A DNA stretch of 64,000 nucleotides. Origin: CAVZZV01 sp963779845 (GTDB lineage Bacteria > Bacteroidota > Bacteroidia > Bacteroidales > GCA-2748055). A model generated the notes under the pieces. It ran no database searches, was not told where the DNA came from, and saw nothing but the letters and a program-made list of their open reading frames with translations. The stretch covers positions 124,001-188,000 of the forward strand of contig CAVZZV010000002.1 of assembly GCA_963779845.1 (NCBI GenBank), in the 5' to 3' direction. Shown in pieces: positions 17,096 to 27,565 of this stretch; the stretch's first letter is position 1; each line of letters starts with the position of its first letter. Both the position numbers and the translations under genes were made by a program.

Positions 17096-18342
17096 TTGAT
17101 CTCTCTTTTAATTATGTCTACATAATCCAGTTTCTCCCAGGTGAACAATTCGACCTCCAGTTCGACTTTGCCCTGGTAAGGTGATTCGAATCTTTTGGTT
17201 ATGACCTGGGGTTGCCGTCCCATATGGCCGTAGGCAGCGGTTTCGAAATAGATCGGTTTGCGAAGTTTTAGCCTTTGTTCGATAGCTGCAGGACGAAGAT
17301 CGAAGATGGAAGCAATTTTTTCCGCTATTTCGCCATCAGAAATCGTCAGCTTTGAAGTTCCGAAAGAATTTACATAGATCCCCAAAGGCTCTGCAACCCC
17401 AATGGCATAAGAGAGCTGGATAAGCACTTCATCGGCGATCCCTGCGGCGACCAGATTTTTGGCTATGTGTCTTGCGGCATAGGCTGCAGAACGGTCGACC
17501 TTTGAAGGGTCTTTTCCGGAGAAGGCCCCTCCCCCGTGGGCTCCTTTTCCGCCATAGGTATCCACAATGATCTTTCTGCCGGTCAGCCCGGTATCTCCAT
17601 GAGGCCCTCCAATAACGAATTTACCGGTGGGGTTCACATGATATTTAATTTTGTCATCGAAGAGGTTTTGCACGCGTTTAGGAAGTTTAACCTTCACCCT
17701 GGGCAATAAAATACTTTTTACATCCGCTTCAATCTTAGCGATCATTTTTGAATCTTCATCAAATTCATCATGTTGCGTAGAAACTACAATAGTATGAACT
17801 CTTTTTATGGAATTATCGTCGTTATATTCAATCGTAACCTGAGACTTTGAATCGGGGCGGAGATAGCGCATCTGTTTTCCTTCACGGCGGATGGAGGCCA
17901 TCTCTTTTAACAAAAGATTGGAGATTTCCAGGGCGAGGGGCATATAATTATCTGTCTCACGACAGGCATAACCGAACATCATTCCCTGATCGCCCGCACC
18001 TTGTGACATGGGATCGGTACGTTCGACGCCACGGTTAATGTCGTCCGATTGTTCATGAATAGCGGTGAGGATACCGCAGGAATCCCCATCAAACATGTAT
18101 TCGTTTCGGGTATAGCCGATTCTGTTGATCACATCGCGTGCGACACGTTGTACATCAACATAGGTTTGGGTTTTTACTTCACCCGCCAGGATCACCTGGC
18201 CGGTGGTTACAAGCGTTTCACAGGCAACCTTCGACTGAGGGTCAAAAGCCAGAAAATGATCAAGGAGTGCATCCGAAATCTGATCGGCTACCTTATCGGG
18301 ATGGCCTTCTGATACTGATTCAGAAGTAAATAAATAGGACAT
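17092..18342 (-). CDS. metK: S-adenosylmethionine synthetase
   Basis: Makes S-adenosylmethionine from methionine and ATP. The 416-residue sequence begins YLFTSESVSEGHPDKVADQ, containing the ATP-contacting His of the family. It has GAGDQGMMFGYA, the active-site loop DTGLTGRKIIVDTYGG and GGGAFSGKDPSKVDRSAAY. A short Bacteroidota-type insertion (about 170-235) explains the slightly larger size than the 384-residue E. coli enzyme. The leader of about 140 bases carries a SAM-II-like aptamer, so product feedback is likely. The NusG-like gene overlaps its stop by 4 bases. Confidence 0.97.
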   Translation of the reverse strand: MSYLFTSESVSEGHPDKVADQISDALLDHFLAFDPQSKVACETLVTTGQVILAGEVKTQTYVDVQRVARDVINRIGYTRNEYMFDGDSCGILTAIHEQSDDINRGVERTDPMSQGAGDQGMMFGYACRETDNYMPLALEISNLLLKEMASIRREGKQMRYLRPDSKSQVTIEYNDDNSIKRVHTIVVSTQHDEFDEDSKMIAKIEADVKSILLPRVKVKLPKRVQNLFDDKIKYHVNPTGKFVIGGPHGDTGLTGRKIIVDTYGGKGAHGGGAFSGKDPSKVDRSAAYAARHIAKNLVAAGIADEVLIQLSYAIGVAEPLGIYVNSFGTSKLTISDGEIAEKIASIFDLRPAAIEQRLKLRKPIYFETAAYGHMGRQPQVITKRFESPYQGKVELEVELFTWEKLDYVDIIKREIK

Positions 18343-18416
18343 ATTGCTTAAGTTTTATAAATTTAAGTTGTTCACGGGAGAGAAAAAGATGAAGGTCACG
18401 GGAAAATTCAAAACGG

Positions 18417-18433
18417 AAAGCAGAGACTGCTTT
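18417..18433 (-). terminator. Terminator-like hairpin in the metK leader
   Basis: On the minus strand AAAGCAG and CTGCTTT form a 7-pair stem with a 3-base loop, followed by CCGTTTTGAATTTT. Its left arm uses bases of the conserved GCTAAAG that ends the SAM-II-like aptamer, so the two folds would compete. Confidence 0.4.
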
Positions 18434-18476
18434 AGCATTTTTTACCGTGGTTGCAATCAGACAAATTTTTCCACCC
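18424..18476 (-). promoter_or_regulatory. SAM-II-like riboswitch upstream of metK
   Basis: On the minus strand the leader reads GTGG, AAAA, ATTTG, TCTGA, TTGCAA, CCAC, then GGTAAAAAATGCTAAAG. This reproduces the SAM-II (metA/SAM-alpha) layout: a P1 stem (GTGG 18474-18471 with CCAC 18450-18447), a loop with ATTTG and TTGCA, an A-rich J region and the conserved GCTAAA. SAM-II is known upstream of methionine and SAM genes in Alphaproteobacteria and some Bacteroidota. The aptamer begins about 10 bases after the inferred transcript start. The pseudoknot was not resolved. The distance to the start codon (about 80 bases) is longer than usual for direct ribosome-site occlusion. Confidence 0.7.
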
Positions 18477-18489
18477 GAAAATATCAGGA

Positions 18490-18497
18490 CAAAGATA
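18490..18497 (-). promoter_or_regulatory. Candidate -7 element of metK
   Basis: TATCTTTG on the minus strand matches TAnnTTTG. The predicted transcript start near 18484 places the SAM-II-like aptamer at the very 5' end of the message. No well-spaced TTG was found. Confidence 0.45.
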
Positions 18498-18581
18498 GGA
18501 AATTTTTGTTTTTCTCCGGCACAATATTTGTAAACATTCATACGCTCTCATGATTAGGCTCTTTTAAAATGCTTTTTTTTA

Positions 18582-18589
18582 TATATTTG
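18582..18589 (+). promoter_or_regulatory. Candidate -7 element of the TPR gene
   Basis: TATATTTG matches TAnnTTTG and lies 32 bases before the ATG at 18622. No TTG at the expected distance. Confidence 0.4.
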
Positions 18590-18621
18590 GCCTGTAAATT
18601 TTTAAAATAAATTCAAAAAAA

Positions 18622-19608
18622 ATGAGTATGAAACACTTGAAGATCAAAATGGCTATGGCAGGATTGTTCTTGTCGGCAGTCCTAATGGCTCAAACCCAGA
18701 AGGAAGTTATAACAAAGTTCAACGAAGGTGCCGATAATGTTAATAAAGGGGAATATGCCCTGGCAATTAGTGATTTTGAAGAAGTTATCTCCATGGCCAA
18801 TACCGTTGGCCCCGAAGCCGAAGAACTTGCTGCAAAAGCCAAAGAACAACTTCCCACCCTCAATTACCAGATGGCTATTGGATACATTAAGCAAAAAGAT
18901 TACGATAATGCGGTTCCCTATCTGGAAAAAACAGTGAACCTTGCCAATGAATACAATAACAGTGAGGATGTTAAAACCAAATCCGTAAAATTCCTGTATC
19001 AATTGTTGACCGTTTTGGGTTCTCAGAAGTATAAAGATGAAGAAACTAAAGCGGCCCTGGAAGATTTCGATAAGGCTCTTAACTATATGCCGGAATACCC
19101 AAAGGCATTCCTCGGAAAAGGGCTTATATTTTACGATGAAAACAGGGAGAATGAAATGCTTGAATCCCTGGGTAAGGCTATTGAGTATGGAAAAAAATAT
19201 GATGATCAGAAGTCGGTCGAACTTGCGCAGGAAACACTTGGCAGATTTTATGTCAGCGTTGGAAACGGGGAATTTGAAAATGTGGATCCGGTTGCTGAAG
19301 ATTTCTCCATCGCTATGGATGCTTACGAAACCGCTCTTAAATACAATCCCAAAAACTCAATGGCAAATTATAAAATGGCTCTAATCGCCAATCGTCAGGT
19401 TGAATATGATAAAGCTATTAAATATGCAAAAAAAGCACTTGAAACGGCCACCGCTGAAATGGAAATTGCCGCTATAAATTTTGAACTCGGCGAAGCCTAT
19501 AGTGGGAATGCGGAATACGATCTAGCCTGTGCAGCCTATTCAAATGCTGCCCTTGGCGTTTTCGAAGAGAAAGCTGCAGCCAGAAAAGAAAAAATTAACT
19601 GCCCCTAG
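18622..19608 (+). CDS. Exported tetratricopeptide-repeat protein
   Basis: The 328-residue protein has a signal peptide (KIKMAMAGLFLSAVLMAQ, cut near residue 24) and about six TPR units. Examples are GEYALAISDFEEVISMA, KDYDNAVPYLEKTVNLA, EETKAALEDFDKALNYMPEYPKAFLGKG and VEYDKAIKYAKKALETA. TPR scaffolds in the periplasm often organise envelope complexes. It converges with the PorP/SprF gene, whose stop is 12 bases away, so an operon link is excluded. A role in the type IX system would be a guess. Function unknown. Confidence 0.8.
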   Translation: MSMKHLKIKMAMAGLFLSAVLMAQTQKEVITKFNEGADNVNKGEYALAISDFEEVISMANTVGPEAEELAAKAKEQLPTLNYQMAIGYIKQKDYDNAVPYLEKTVNLANEYNNSEDVKTKSVKFLYQLLTVLGSQKYKDEETKAALEDFDKALNYMPEYPKAFLGKGLIFYDENRENEMLESLGKAIEYGKKYDDQKSVELAQETLGRFYVSVGNGEFENVDPVAEDFSIAMDAYETALKYNPKNSMANYKMALIANRQVEYDKAIKYAKKALETATAEMEIAAINFELGEAYSGNAEYDLACAAYSNAALGVFEEKAAARKEKINCP

Positions 19609-19620
19609 GTCGCCCCGATT

Positions 19621-20514
19621 CTATTTTACGTCATTAAACCTGTATCCAATCATAATCTCGTGACTGCCGGAGTTGTATTTTCTCAATCCGGACAGTCCGA
19701 TATCATAGGCATAGCCGAAATAGAATTTCTTATCGTAGGCATAACCCAGTAGAACGGAAACGGCATCCTTTAGCCTGTAGGAGAGTCCCCCCCAGACCAT
19801 ATCCTGCCAGATTACCCGGCTGGATATGTCGAACTGGAATATCTTCGGAGCTGTCCCTTTTATGATGATGGATGGCTCCAGGGTGAAATCCCGGTCGATT
19901 TCATAACGGTACCCGCCGGTGAGGTAAACATGGGATTTTAGGCGATTCAATCCGGACTTTTCATCAAAAATTTTGAGTTTATTATTAAATACCTGAGAAA
20001 CAGAAAGCCCGGCGTACCACTCTTCGGCATAGGCATAAAAGCCAACAGAAGCATCGGGTACATAAGCACTGTAAACTATGGGTTGTATGGCAAGATCGCT
20101 GGCGTCCCTGGGAGAAAGCTGGGTCCCGTCGATCTTAAACTGGAGCAGGCCAATGGACATTCCCATAGACATTCGGATCTCTTCATTTATTGCCAGGTTG
20201 TAGGCATAGGCTCCGGAGAAACCGGTCCGGCTTGTTGGTCCTGTAACATCATTGTAGATTTGGCCACCAAATCCCATGGAATATTTGACACTTGGCCCAT
20301 ACACACTTAAGGTATTAGTGAGTGGCGGATCTGTCAGGCCCACCCATTGAAAGCGGTGGTTCGAACGGATCTGATAATAGTCATTTGTTCCGGCTACAGC
20401 AGGGTTCACGATAAACTCATTCAGCATATATTGGGTAAAATGCGACGACTGTTGTGCCTTTGCTGAAATCCAAAACGCAAGCAGGAAGAGGGAGATGTAT
20501 ATAAACTTTTTCAT
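19621..20514 (-). CDS. PorP/SprF-family type IX secretion outer-membrane protein
   Basis: Outer-membrane beta-barrel that partners type B substrates of the type IX secretion system. The 297 residues start with a signal peptide (FIYISLFLLAFWISAKAQ) and the family opening SSHFTQYMLNEFIVNPAVAGTNDY. Alternating hydrophobic strands follow (YSMGFGGQIYNDVTGPTS, MSMGMSIGLLQFKIDG), ending SGSHEIMIGYRFN. The gene begins directly after the stop of the SprB-type adhesin gene, as in sprB-sprF of Flavobacterium johnsoniae. SprF-like proteins are needed for export of their cognate SprB-like protein, so this one probably serves the adjoining adhesin. Confidence 0.93.
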   Translation of the reverse strand: MKKFIYISLFLLAFWISAKAQQSSHFTQYMLNEFIVNPAVAGTNDYYQIRSNHRFQWVGLTDPPLTNTLSVYGPSVKYSMGFGGQIYNDVTGPTSRTGFSGAYAYNLAINEEIRMSMGMSIGLLQFKIDGTQLSPRDASDLAIQPIVYSAYVPDASVGFYAYAEEWYAGLSVSQVFNNKLKIFDEKSGLNRLKSHVYLTGGYRYEIDRDFTLEPSIIIKGTAPKIFQFDISSRVIWQDMVWGGLSYRLKDAVSVLLGYAYDKKFYFGYAYDIGLSGLRKYNSGSHEIMIGYRFNDVK

Positions 20515-23500
20515 TTACCTAACTATTGTTAAAGGTCCGGAAATTGCGTTGCCTCCATTATGGGGGATTACTACAAAATAATAGGTCCCAATAGGAACAT
20601 TTTTGCCTTTATACCGGCCATCCCAACGTTTATCGTCGCTATAACCGACAGAGCTGAACACTCTTTCCCCCCACCGGGTGAAGACTTCGACGGTAATATC
20701 AGGGTATAGACCGGCATTGTCAATATCCCAATAATCGTTGACCCCATCATCATTCGGTGAGAAGGCATTGTATATTACCATGTTTTCCAACAATGATATT
20801 GTTATGGAATCTGTATTTATACAGCCATTTTCATCAGTTGCACTCACAATATAGATGGTGGTTCTGGTTGGGGTGATCACCACATTCGCGGAAGAAGGAT
20901 CATCGACCCCGTTAGTGGGAAGCCATGAATAGCTGACATAGGGTCCACCATTGGTGAATATGGCGACCTGCTGGTTTTCGAAAACGGAGGTGTCATTCCC
21001 TGCTGATAAGCCCATGTTTGGGAACAAAGTGATCTGTATGGTATCCAGGTCATAACAATTTCCTTCCCCTTCCGCCCGGAGAATGTATTCGGCATCGCTG
21101 CTAATATTTACTTCAGGATTGTATATCAATGGATTGCTTAATCCCTCTTCAGGCTCCCAACGCAAATCGGTCCCTCCTGAACCATTTAACCTGAAGGTAG
21201 TACCTGCACAAATGGAGGTGTCGGCCCCAGCATTCGCTTCGATGGTGGTCAATGCACTGATCTCATATGTATTGCTAACAGAACAATCATTTTCATCGTT
21301 GATGGACACGGTATACTCTCCTGTGGCCAATCCGCTGATATCTTCTGTTGTACTTCCGTTGGACCATGAATAGTTCACAGTCCCCTGAGCTCCGCTGGCT
21401 GTTATATCGATGGAGCCATCATCGCTGAAAGAGCTGCAGGTTGCAGGGGTTATAATCGAAAAAAGGATAATTTCTTCAGGTTCAGTTAATGTAATGGTGT
21501 CATTGTAAACCCGTCCATCTTCATCCCTGGCGGCTACAAAATAATCGCCGGGAGAAAGCATATCAAAAAACCCTGTCCCATCCCATGTACTTCCTCCATC
21601 AATGGAATATTCCGCATTCCCAATGGGGTTAAGAGCCGTTAGGGTAATACTTCCGTTATCGAGTCCGAAACAACTGCTGTTTTCTACAGAACGGGTTACT
21701 TCCAAAGGTAAAATTTTTGTCACCTCTACTCCTTTTGTAAAAGTGCAACCATTTTCATCCCTGACCACTACTTCATAAAATCCCGCATCCAGTCCAGTAA
21801 AAAGGGTATCCGGACCAAAAATGCCGGCCGGTCCATCCACTGAAAACATCAGAATTCCAGTACCACCCGTGGCATTGCTTATGGTAATCGTCCCTTTATC
21901 TCCATTGTCTCTTTCGGGTGTGCTGCTTATAGTGGCACTTATTTCACTGGGCTGATTAATACTATATTCCGGGGATGTTTTGGTACAGGAACGTTCATCG
22001 CGTGCAATAATGGTGTAACTGCCGGCCATCAGATCCTCAAATAACGCGGTTGGTTGAAAGGTGGATCCTCCATCCAGTGAGTATTCAATATTTCCTACTC
22101 CCCCTTGTAACTGATAGAGGATTGAACCGCCCGGATCATTGAAACAACTGGTAACGTGGCCAATATTTTCACTGGCTACTGAGAGCGGGTCAGGATCTGT
22201 AAATGTAATTGTATCAATGGGCATCCTGCAATTATTGCTGTCTTTCATACTCAGGTAATAGGAACCCGCCGGCAATCCCGTAAAATCGCTAAATCGGTAC
22301 CAGGTAACTTCATCGTCGATGCTGAAATCATAAGGGACTGTCCCGCCAGATGCATAGACATGAATTTCTGCATTGCCATCGCCTGAGCAAATTATCGGGG
22401 AAATATTCAGGGAATCAATAATCATTGCCTCAGGCTCTTTTACTTCGAGATTATTGCTTACTACCGGGCCACAACCCACATTGTCGTTTACTTCCACAGA
22501 ATATATCCCGGGGAGCAGGCCGGTAAAGGTGCCGGTATTGTTGGTTTCCCCACCAGGACTAAGGATAAAGGTGTAGGGGAGGGTTCCGCCGCTCACGGTT
22601 ATGGAGATTTCTCCATCGCTGGTACCGGCACAACTGGCATTCAGGATAGTTTCTGTCACAATGCTTACAGGTGCGGGCTCGTTCACCACGACGAGAGTGT
22701 CTTTCTGACATGAATTTTCATCCATTACAGAGATAGTATGATTGCCTGCCGGAAGGTTTGTGAATGACATGGATCCCTGGAAGGGTTGACTGTCAATACT
22801 AAATTGAAAAAGCCCTGTCCCTCCGCTTACCGATACCGAAATTTCTCCATTTGAGTTGCCCGTGCAACCGGTGACATCAGTAATGCTGAGATTATCAAAA
22901 ATGATCTCGTCCGGTTCATTCAGGGTAACCAGTGTATCAAAGGTACAGGAATTAAAGTCGCTTATATTTATTGTATGATTTCCGCCACTTACCGAGTTGA
23001 ATATCCCGGTAGGAAAACTTGTTCCGCCATCGAGGGAATATCTCTTGATACCTGTACCCCCTGTCGCTTCTATTGCTATTTGGCCGTTCATGTTCCCAAA
23101 GCAATCTGTCACATCTACTTGCGCATATGCCGTAATTTTAATTTTTGGAGGTTGATTGATAAGGTTGTTATTCCCCATGGCCTCACAACCAGCATTGTCG
23201 CGCACCACCGTCTGATAGTTGCCCGCTGGAAGAAAGGAGAAGGAAGGACCCGATTGAAAGGATAGTCCTCCGTTTATAGAATATTCATAGGGTAAGGTGC
23301 CTCCGGTAACGGTAAGGATCCGGATTTCTCCCAGGCTGTCTCCAAAGCACTGGTTGTTGTCAATCCGAATTTCACTGGCAACGGTAAATTCTTCAGGTTC
23401 AAAAATACTTATCGTATCGGACTTCGTACAATTTTTTGAATCCTTCACATAAATTCTGTAGGTATTTTGCACGAGATTGGAGAAAACATTGGATGGAAAA

Positions 23501-26143
23501 TAATTGATCCCGTTTTTGGAATAGGTATAGGGAGGGGTTCCGCCCGAAGCTGTTACGATTATTGAGCCGTTAGCATCCCCGTTGCACGTTACATCTGTTT
23601 TGCCTAAACTCATTTGTACCTCTGAAGGTTGAGTCACTACTGCAAAAGCGGGGAAATTGGCTGTACAATTTCTGGCATCAGTGAGGTTCAGGTTATAGGT
23701 GCCTGTAGTAAGCCCGCTGATATCCTTCAGCCCGGAAGAAAAACCATTGGGACCGCTCCAATTGTATATAAAGGGTGGGGTCCCGCCGCTTAATGTAATG
23801 TTGATGCTGCCATTATTATCCCCAAAGCAATTCAGGCTTAATTTGGAGGAAGGATTTATGGTTGCTGTTATTCCGGCAGGTTCAGAAATTGTGACTGGAG
23901 CGGTAACGGCCGGATTACATAAATTAATATCGGTGACACTGATGGTATAGGTGCCTGCGGCCAGGCCCGTAAAGATGCCGTTGGAATTGCTTATGGTCCC
24001 CGGGGAAAGGGTATAGATCAACGTTCCTGTCCCGCCTGCTGCGGTAATCCTGATTTCCCCGTCAGAAGCACCATTACATGAAATATCGGTTTGGATCAGA
24101 GTCCCGATGGAAATTACTGGGGGATCGGTTACAAGAATCGGCGTACTGGTGAGGGGGGGACAGGAATTTGCATCAGAAATTATGACGGTGTATGAGCCCT
24201 CTGAAAGGTTATTGAAGGTTCCGGATATATTATTGATCCCATTCGGATTAAGGGTATAATTTAAGGGGGAAGTTCCACCGGCCCCGATTACAATAATCTT
24301 TCCATCATCTGCCCCATTGCAGCTTATATTCACTGAAGTACCGGAGAGCAGGTTTATAGGCAAAGGTTCATCAATGGTAAAAGGATTGCTGATGACCCCG
24401 GCACAGCCGCTGGCATCGGTAACAGAGATAGTATAAGTCCCGGCACTAAGATTGCTGAAAGTCCCTGAAGGATCGGAAGTTGATCCAGGCATGAGAGTAT
24501 ATTGAAGAGGCATCGTCCCGCCACTGGCACTGAGATTTATTTGACCATCGGTAAATCCGAAACAGGAAATATCTGAGGCTGTCCCTGAATTGATGACAAT
24601 TGGATCCGGTTCGGTTATATCCAGGGAATTGCTGATTGCCGGGAGGCATCCATTCTCGTCACTAACGCTCACCAGATAGGTTCCGGAGGACAGATTATTA
24701 AAAATACCATTGGTATTGACAAGAGATCCCGGAGTGAGAGTATAATTTAAAATCCCAGACCCACCGGTAGCTTCTATTACAATGGATCCGTCATTTAATC
24801 CATTGCAGGTGATATGGGCAACATTTTCGGAAATAATAGTTATGGGATCCGGATTATCTATGGTGACCGGAGCGCTCATAACAGGCCCGCAGCCATTCAG
24901 GTCACTGATATCCACGGAATAAACCCCCGGGCTCAGACTTCCGAAATCCCCGGTATTGTTAAAGGCACTCCCCGGGTTAAGACTGTAGGTAAGAGGACTT
25001 GTCCCTCCTGTAGCAATGACAGAGATTGATCCATCATTTGTATTATGACATGTCAGATTCTCATAAGAGGAGAGATTGAACGGTTATTTCTTCCGGTTCT
25101 GTGATGGTCAGTGGATTGCTTAATACGGGGCCACAGGATAGGGCATCGTTTAGCTCTATCGTGTATGTGCCAGGAGCCAGATTATCGAAAAATCCCAGTG
25201 AATTCTCTGACCCGTCAGGTTGAAGGGTATAGGTATAGGGGCCTGTCCCACCCATCGCTGAAATGGTAATGGTGCCGTCATTGCTCCCATAACAGGTGTT
25301 ATCACTCAAATTTTCCGACGTGATTATCAGTTCATCCGGTTCAGAAATAAGCACTGGAGGGGAAGCTGCATTCGGGCAGCCATTAAGGTCTGTAACTTCC
25401 ACAGAATAAATTCCTGCATCCAGTCCGGTAAATATCCCATCGGAATTTGAGGGCCCGGAGCCGGGATTCAGATTGAAAGTATATGCCCCTGTTCCACCGG
25501 TGGCAACAGCGGTAATTGCTCCATTGCCCGCATCTTTACAGGTCAGGCTTGTGGAGGATATGACAGAGACCGAAAGGGGCATTGGGTCACTTATTAACAA
25601 TGGAGAGGTGGTCGCTGAGGAAGGGCAACCTCCCGCGTCAGTAACCGTTACCGTATAGTTTCCGGGTGGAAGTCCGGGAAAACTTCCCGTGGCATTGCTG
25701 ATACCCAGAGGGTTAAGGGTGTAAATAAAAGAGCCTGATTCTCCGTTTGCCGTTACTTCTATCTCCCCGTCCATAAAACCCATACAGGAAATGGGCACAA
25801 TATCTGTTGAAGTGATGGAAACAGGAGAAGGCTGATTAACAGTAATATTGACTATGTCACCACTCGCCAGATTGTCTTCAACAATCACCAAATAAGCATT
25901 GGCGGAGACATTGGTAAATGTATGGATCGTATCGGTTGTAATATAGGAACTGACGATGGTCCCCGATTTTTGAAGAGAGTAAAAATATGGTTTTTCCCCT
26001 CCTGTAACGGAAACAGTTACCGTTCCATTATTTCCAGAAAAGCAACTAACATTCGTTTTTGTTGTTTCCAGAATCTGTACCTGGGCATTTATATTTAAAA
26101 TGCTAATAAACAGGCCTATAACGTAAAATAGAAATTTCTTCAT
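20515..26143 (-). CDS. Giant SprB-repeat adhesin with type IX (type B) sorting domain, one frameshift
   Basis: Predicted cell-surface adhesin of about 1,875 residues. It has a signal peptide (FLFYVIGLFISILNINAQ) and about 20 SprB-type repeats of 75-80 residues, each with the pattern C-x-G-x2-(D/N)G-x-I and GGT-x-P-Y-x-Y. A cysteine-containing PKD/Ig-like segment (AGADTSICAGTTFRLNGSGG) follows. The end is the gliding-associated C-terminal domain (YNAFSPNDDGVNDYWDI, then WGERVF, WDGRYKG and PIGTYYFVV). The frame breaks near 25080: the first part ends EEITVQSLLL-stop at 25061, while the next frame continues NLSSYENLTCHNTNDG without loss. Removing one base in GTTCAAT restores it. The PorP/SprF gene abuts its stop. 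Confidence 0.9.
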
Positions 26144-26326
26144 TTATTCCGGTAATTGTTTTCAAACCCTGTGAGGCAGTGATTGTTTACGATTCCCCAC
26201 GGAATAAGTTACAAATCAGGCAAATGATTTATGAATGAAACTGTCCGGAAATGTATATGAAGCTACTATTCTCCATTGGCTTTTTGGAGTCCTTTCTGAA
26301 ACTACGAACTGGCCTGTTTATCAATC

Positions 26327-27562
26327 TTATAGTTCCCTTTCCCGGAAGGCAAGGCTGTCAGGGGCTATTTTCCTTGCGGGAAGTAAGGCAGCAAGAAATC
26401 CGATAAGGACAACGGTAAACCAAACGAGGAGGAGGTCTGAATACTGAAAATTTACAGGATAGGCGTCAATGACGAAAGTTCCGCTACCCCCTATTTTTAT
26501 CAGGCCGTAATTTTCCTGGAGAAGGCTTATAATTGTTCCAAGGAACACACCGGCTGCGGAACCCAGGATTGAAATAAGCCAGCCTTCGGTGAGAAAAATC
26601 TTGCGGATAAGCGTATTGGAAGCTCCAAGATTGCGGAGGGTAGTGATATCTTCTTTTTTATCAATGATCAACATGGTCAAGGATCCGACAATGTTAAAGG
26701 AGGCTATAATCAGGATTAAAAAAAGGATCAGGAAGGTAGCCCATTTTTCCGAACGCATGATCCGGTAAAAAACTTCATTTTGCTGAAACCGGTTTTTCAC
26801 GTCAAAAGAAGGCCCCGTGATACTTTCAATTTCGGACTGGACCTTGTCTTTATCGGCACCCTCTTTAATTTTGACTTCCAGGGAGGTGACTTCTTTATCA
26901 TATTCCATAAGTCTACGGACAATTTCTATGGGCAAAATTACATATCTTGAATCGAATGCCTGCTCAATACTGAATATTCCGGAAGGAAATACCACCTCCC
27001 GGTTAAAAGATGCCGTCGGGTTTGTCATATTCACCTTACCGGTGCGACGGGGAACATAAAATATGAGCGGCTTGATAAAATTCAATCCCATTCTTAAGTT
27101 ATAAGCCACTCCCTGTCCAACAATGGCATAAGGGTGATTATTTTCTTCCAGAATAAATCTCCCTTCACTAAGCATGCTGTCTATCCCGGTAACATTCACG
27201 AATTTACTATCGACCCCTTTCATGGTCGTGATATATTGCTTGTCGTCGTACCTCACCAGTGAATTTTCCTCGAAAATTTCGGATACCGCTTCAACTCCCG
27301 GAATAACAAGTATCTTGGATTTTCCTGCATCCTCAGGAAGGAAATTCTTACCTTTTAAAACTGTGATGCGCAGATCCGGATCGAAGGAGTTTATAAGTGA
27401 TTTGACCACATCGTCAAAGCCATTAAAAACGGAAAGTACTACGACCAGGGCGGCTGTTCCAACCATAACTCCGAGCAGTGAAATAGAGGAGATGATATTG
27501 ATGGCGTTCCTCTTCTTCCGGGCAAAGAGGTACCTTTTTGCTATGTAGAGAGGAAGCTGCAT
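26327..27562 (-). CDS. FtsX-family ABC permease, LolC/LolE-like
   Basis: Four-helix permease of the type that moves lipoproteins from the inner membrane (LolC/E). The 411 residues begin with LPLYIAKRYLFARKKRNAINIISSISLLGVMVG, containing the first membrane segment. A large periplasmic region (about 50-270) with a MacB-like core follows, then three helices (ATFLILFLILIIASFNIVGSL, then LISILGSAAGVFLGTIISLL and LLLVWFTVVLIGFLAALLPA). The motif NLGASNTLIRKIFLTEGWLIS is typical of FtsX domains. No ATPase gene is adjacent; it lies 3 bases after the methyltransferase gene and forms part of a minus-strand run from 30300. Confidence 0.88.
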   Translation of the reverse strand: MQLPLYIAKRYLFARKKRNAINIISSISLLGVMVGTAALVVVLSVFNGFDDVVKSLINSFDPDLRITVLKGKNFLPEDAGKSKILVIPGVEAVSEIFEENSLVRYDDKQYITTMKGVDSKFVNVTGIDSMLSEGRFILEENNHPYAIVGQGVAYNLRMGLNFIKPLIFYVPRRTGKVNMTNPTASFNREVVFPSGIFSIEQAFDSRYVILPIEIVRRLMEYDKEVTSLEVKIKEGADKDKVQSEIESITGPSFDVKNRFQQNEVFYRIMRSEKWATFLILFLILIIASFNIVGSLTMLIIDKKEDITTLRNLGASNTLIRKIFLTEGWLISILGSAAGVFLGTIISLLQENYGLIKIGGSGTFVIDAYPVNFQYSDLLLVWFTVVLIGFLAALLPARKIAPDSLAFREREL

Positions 27563-27565
27563 GTC

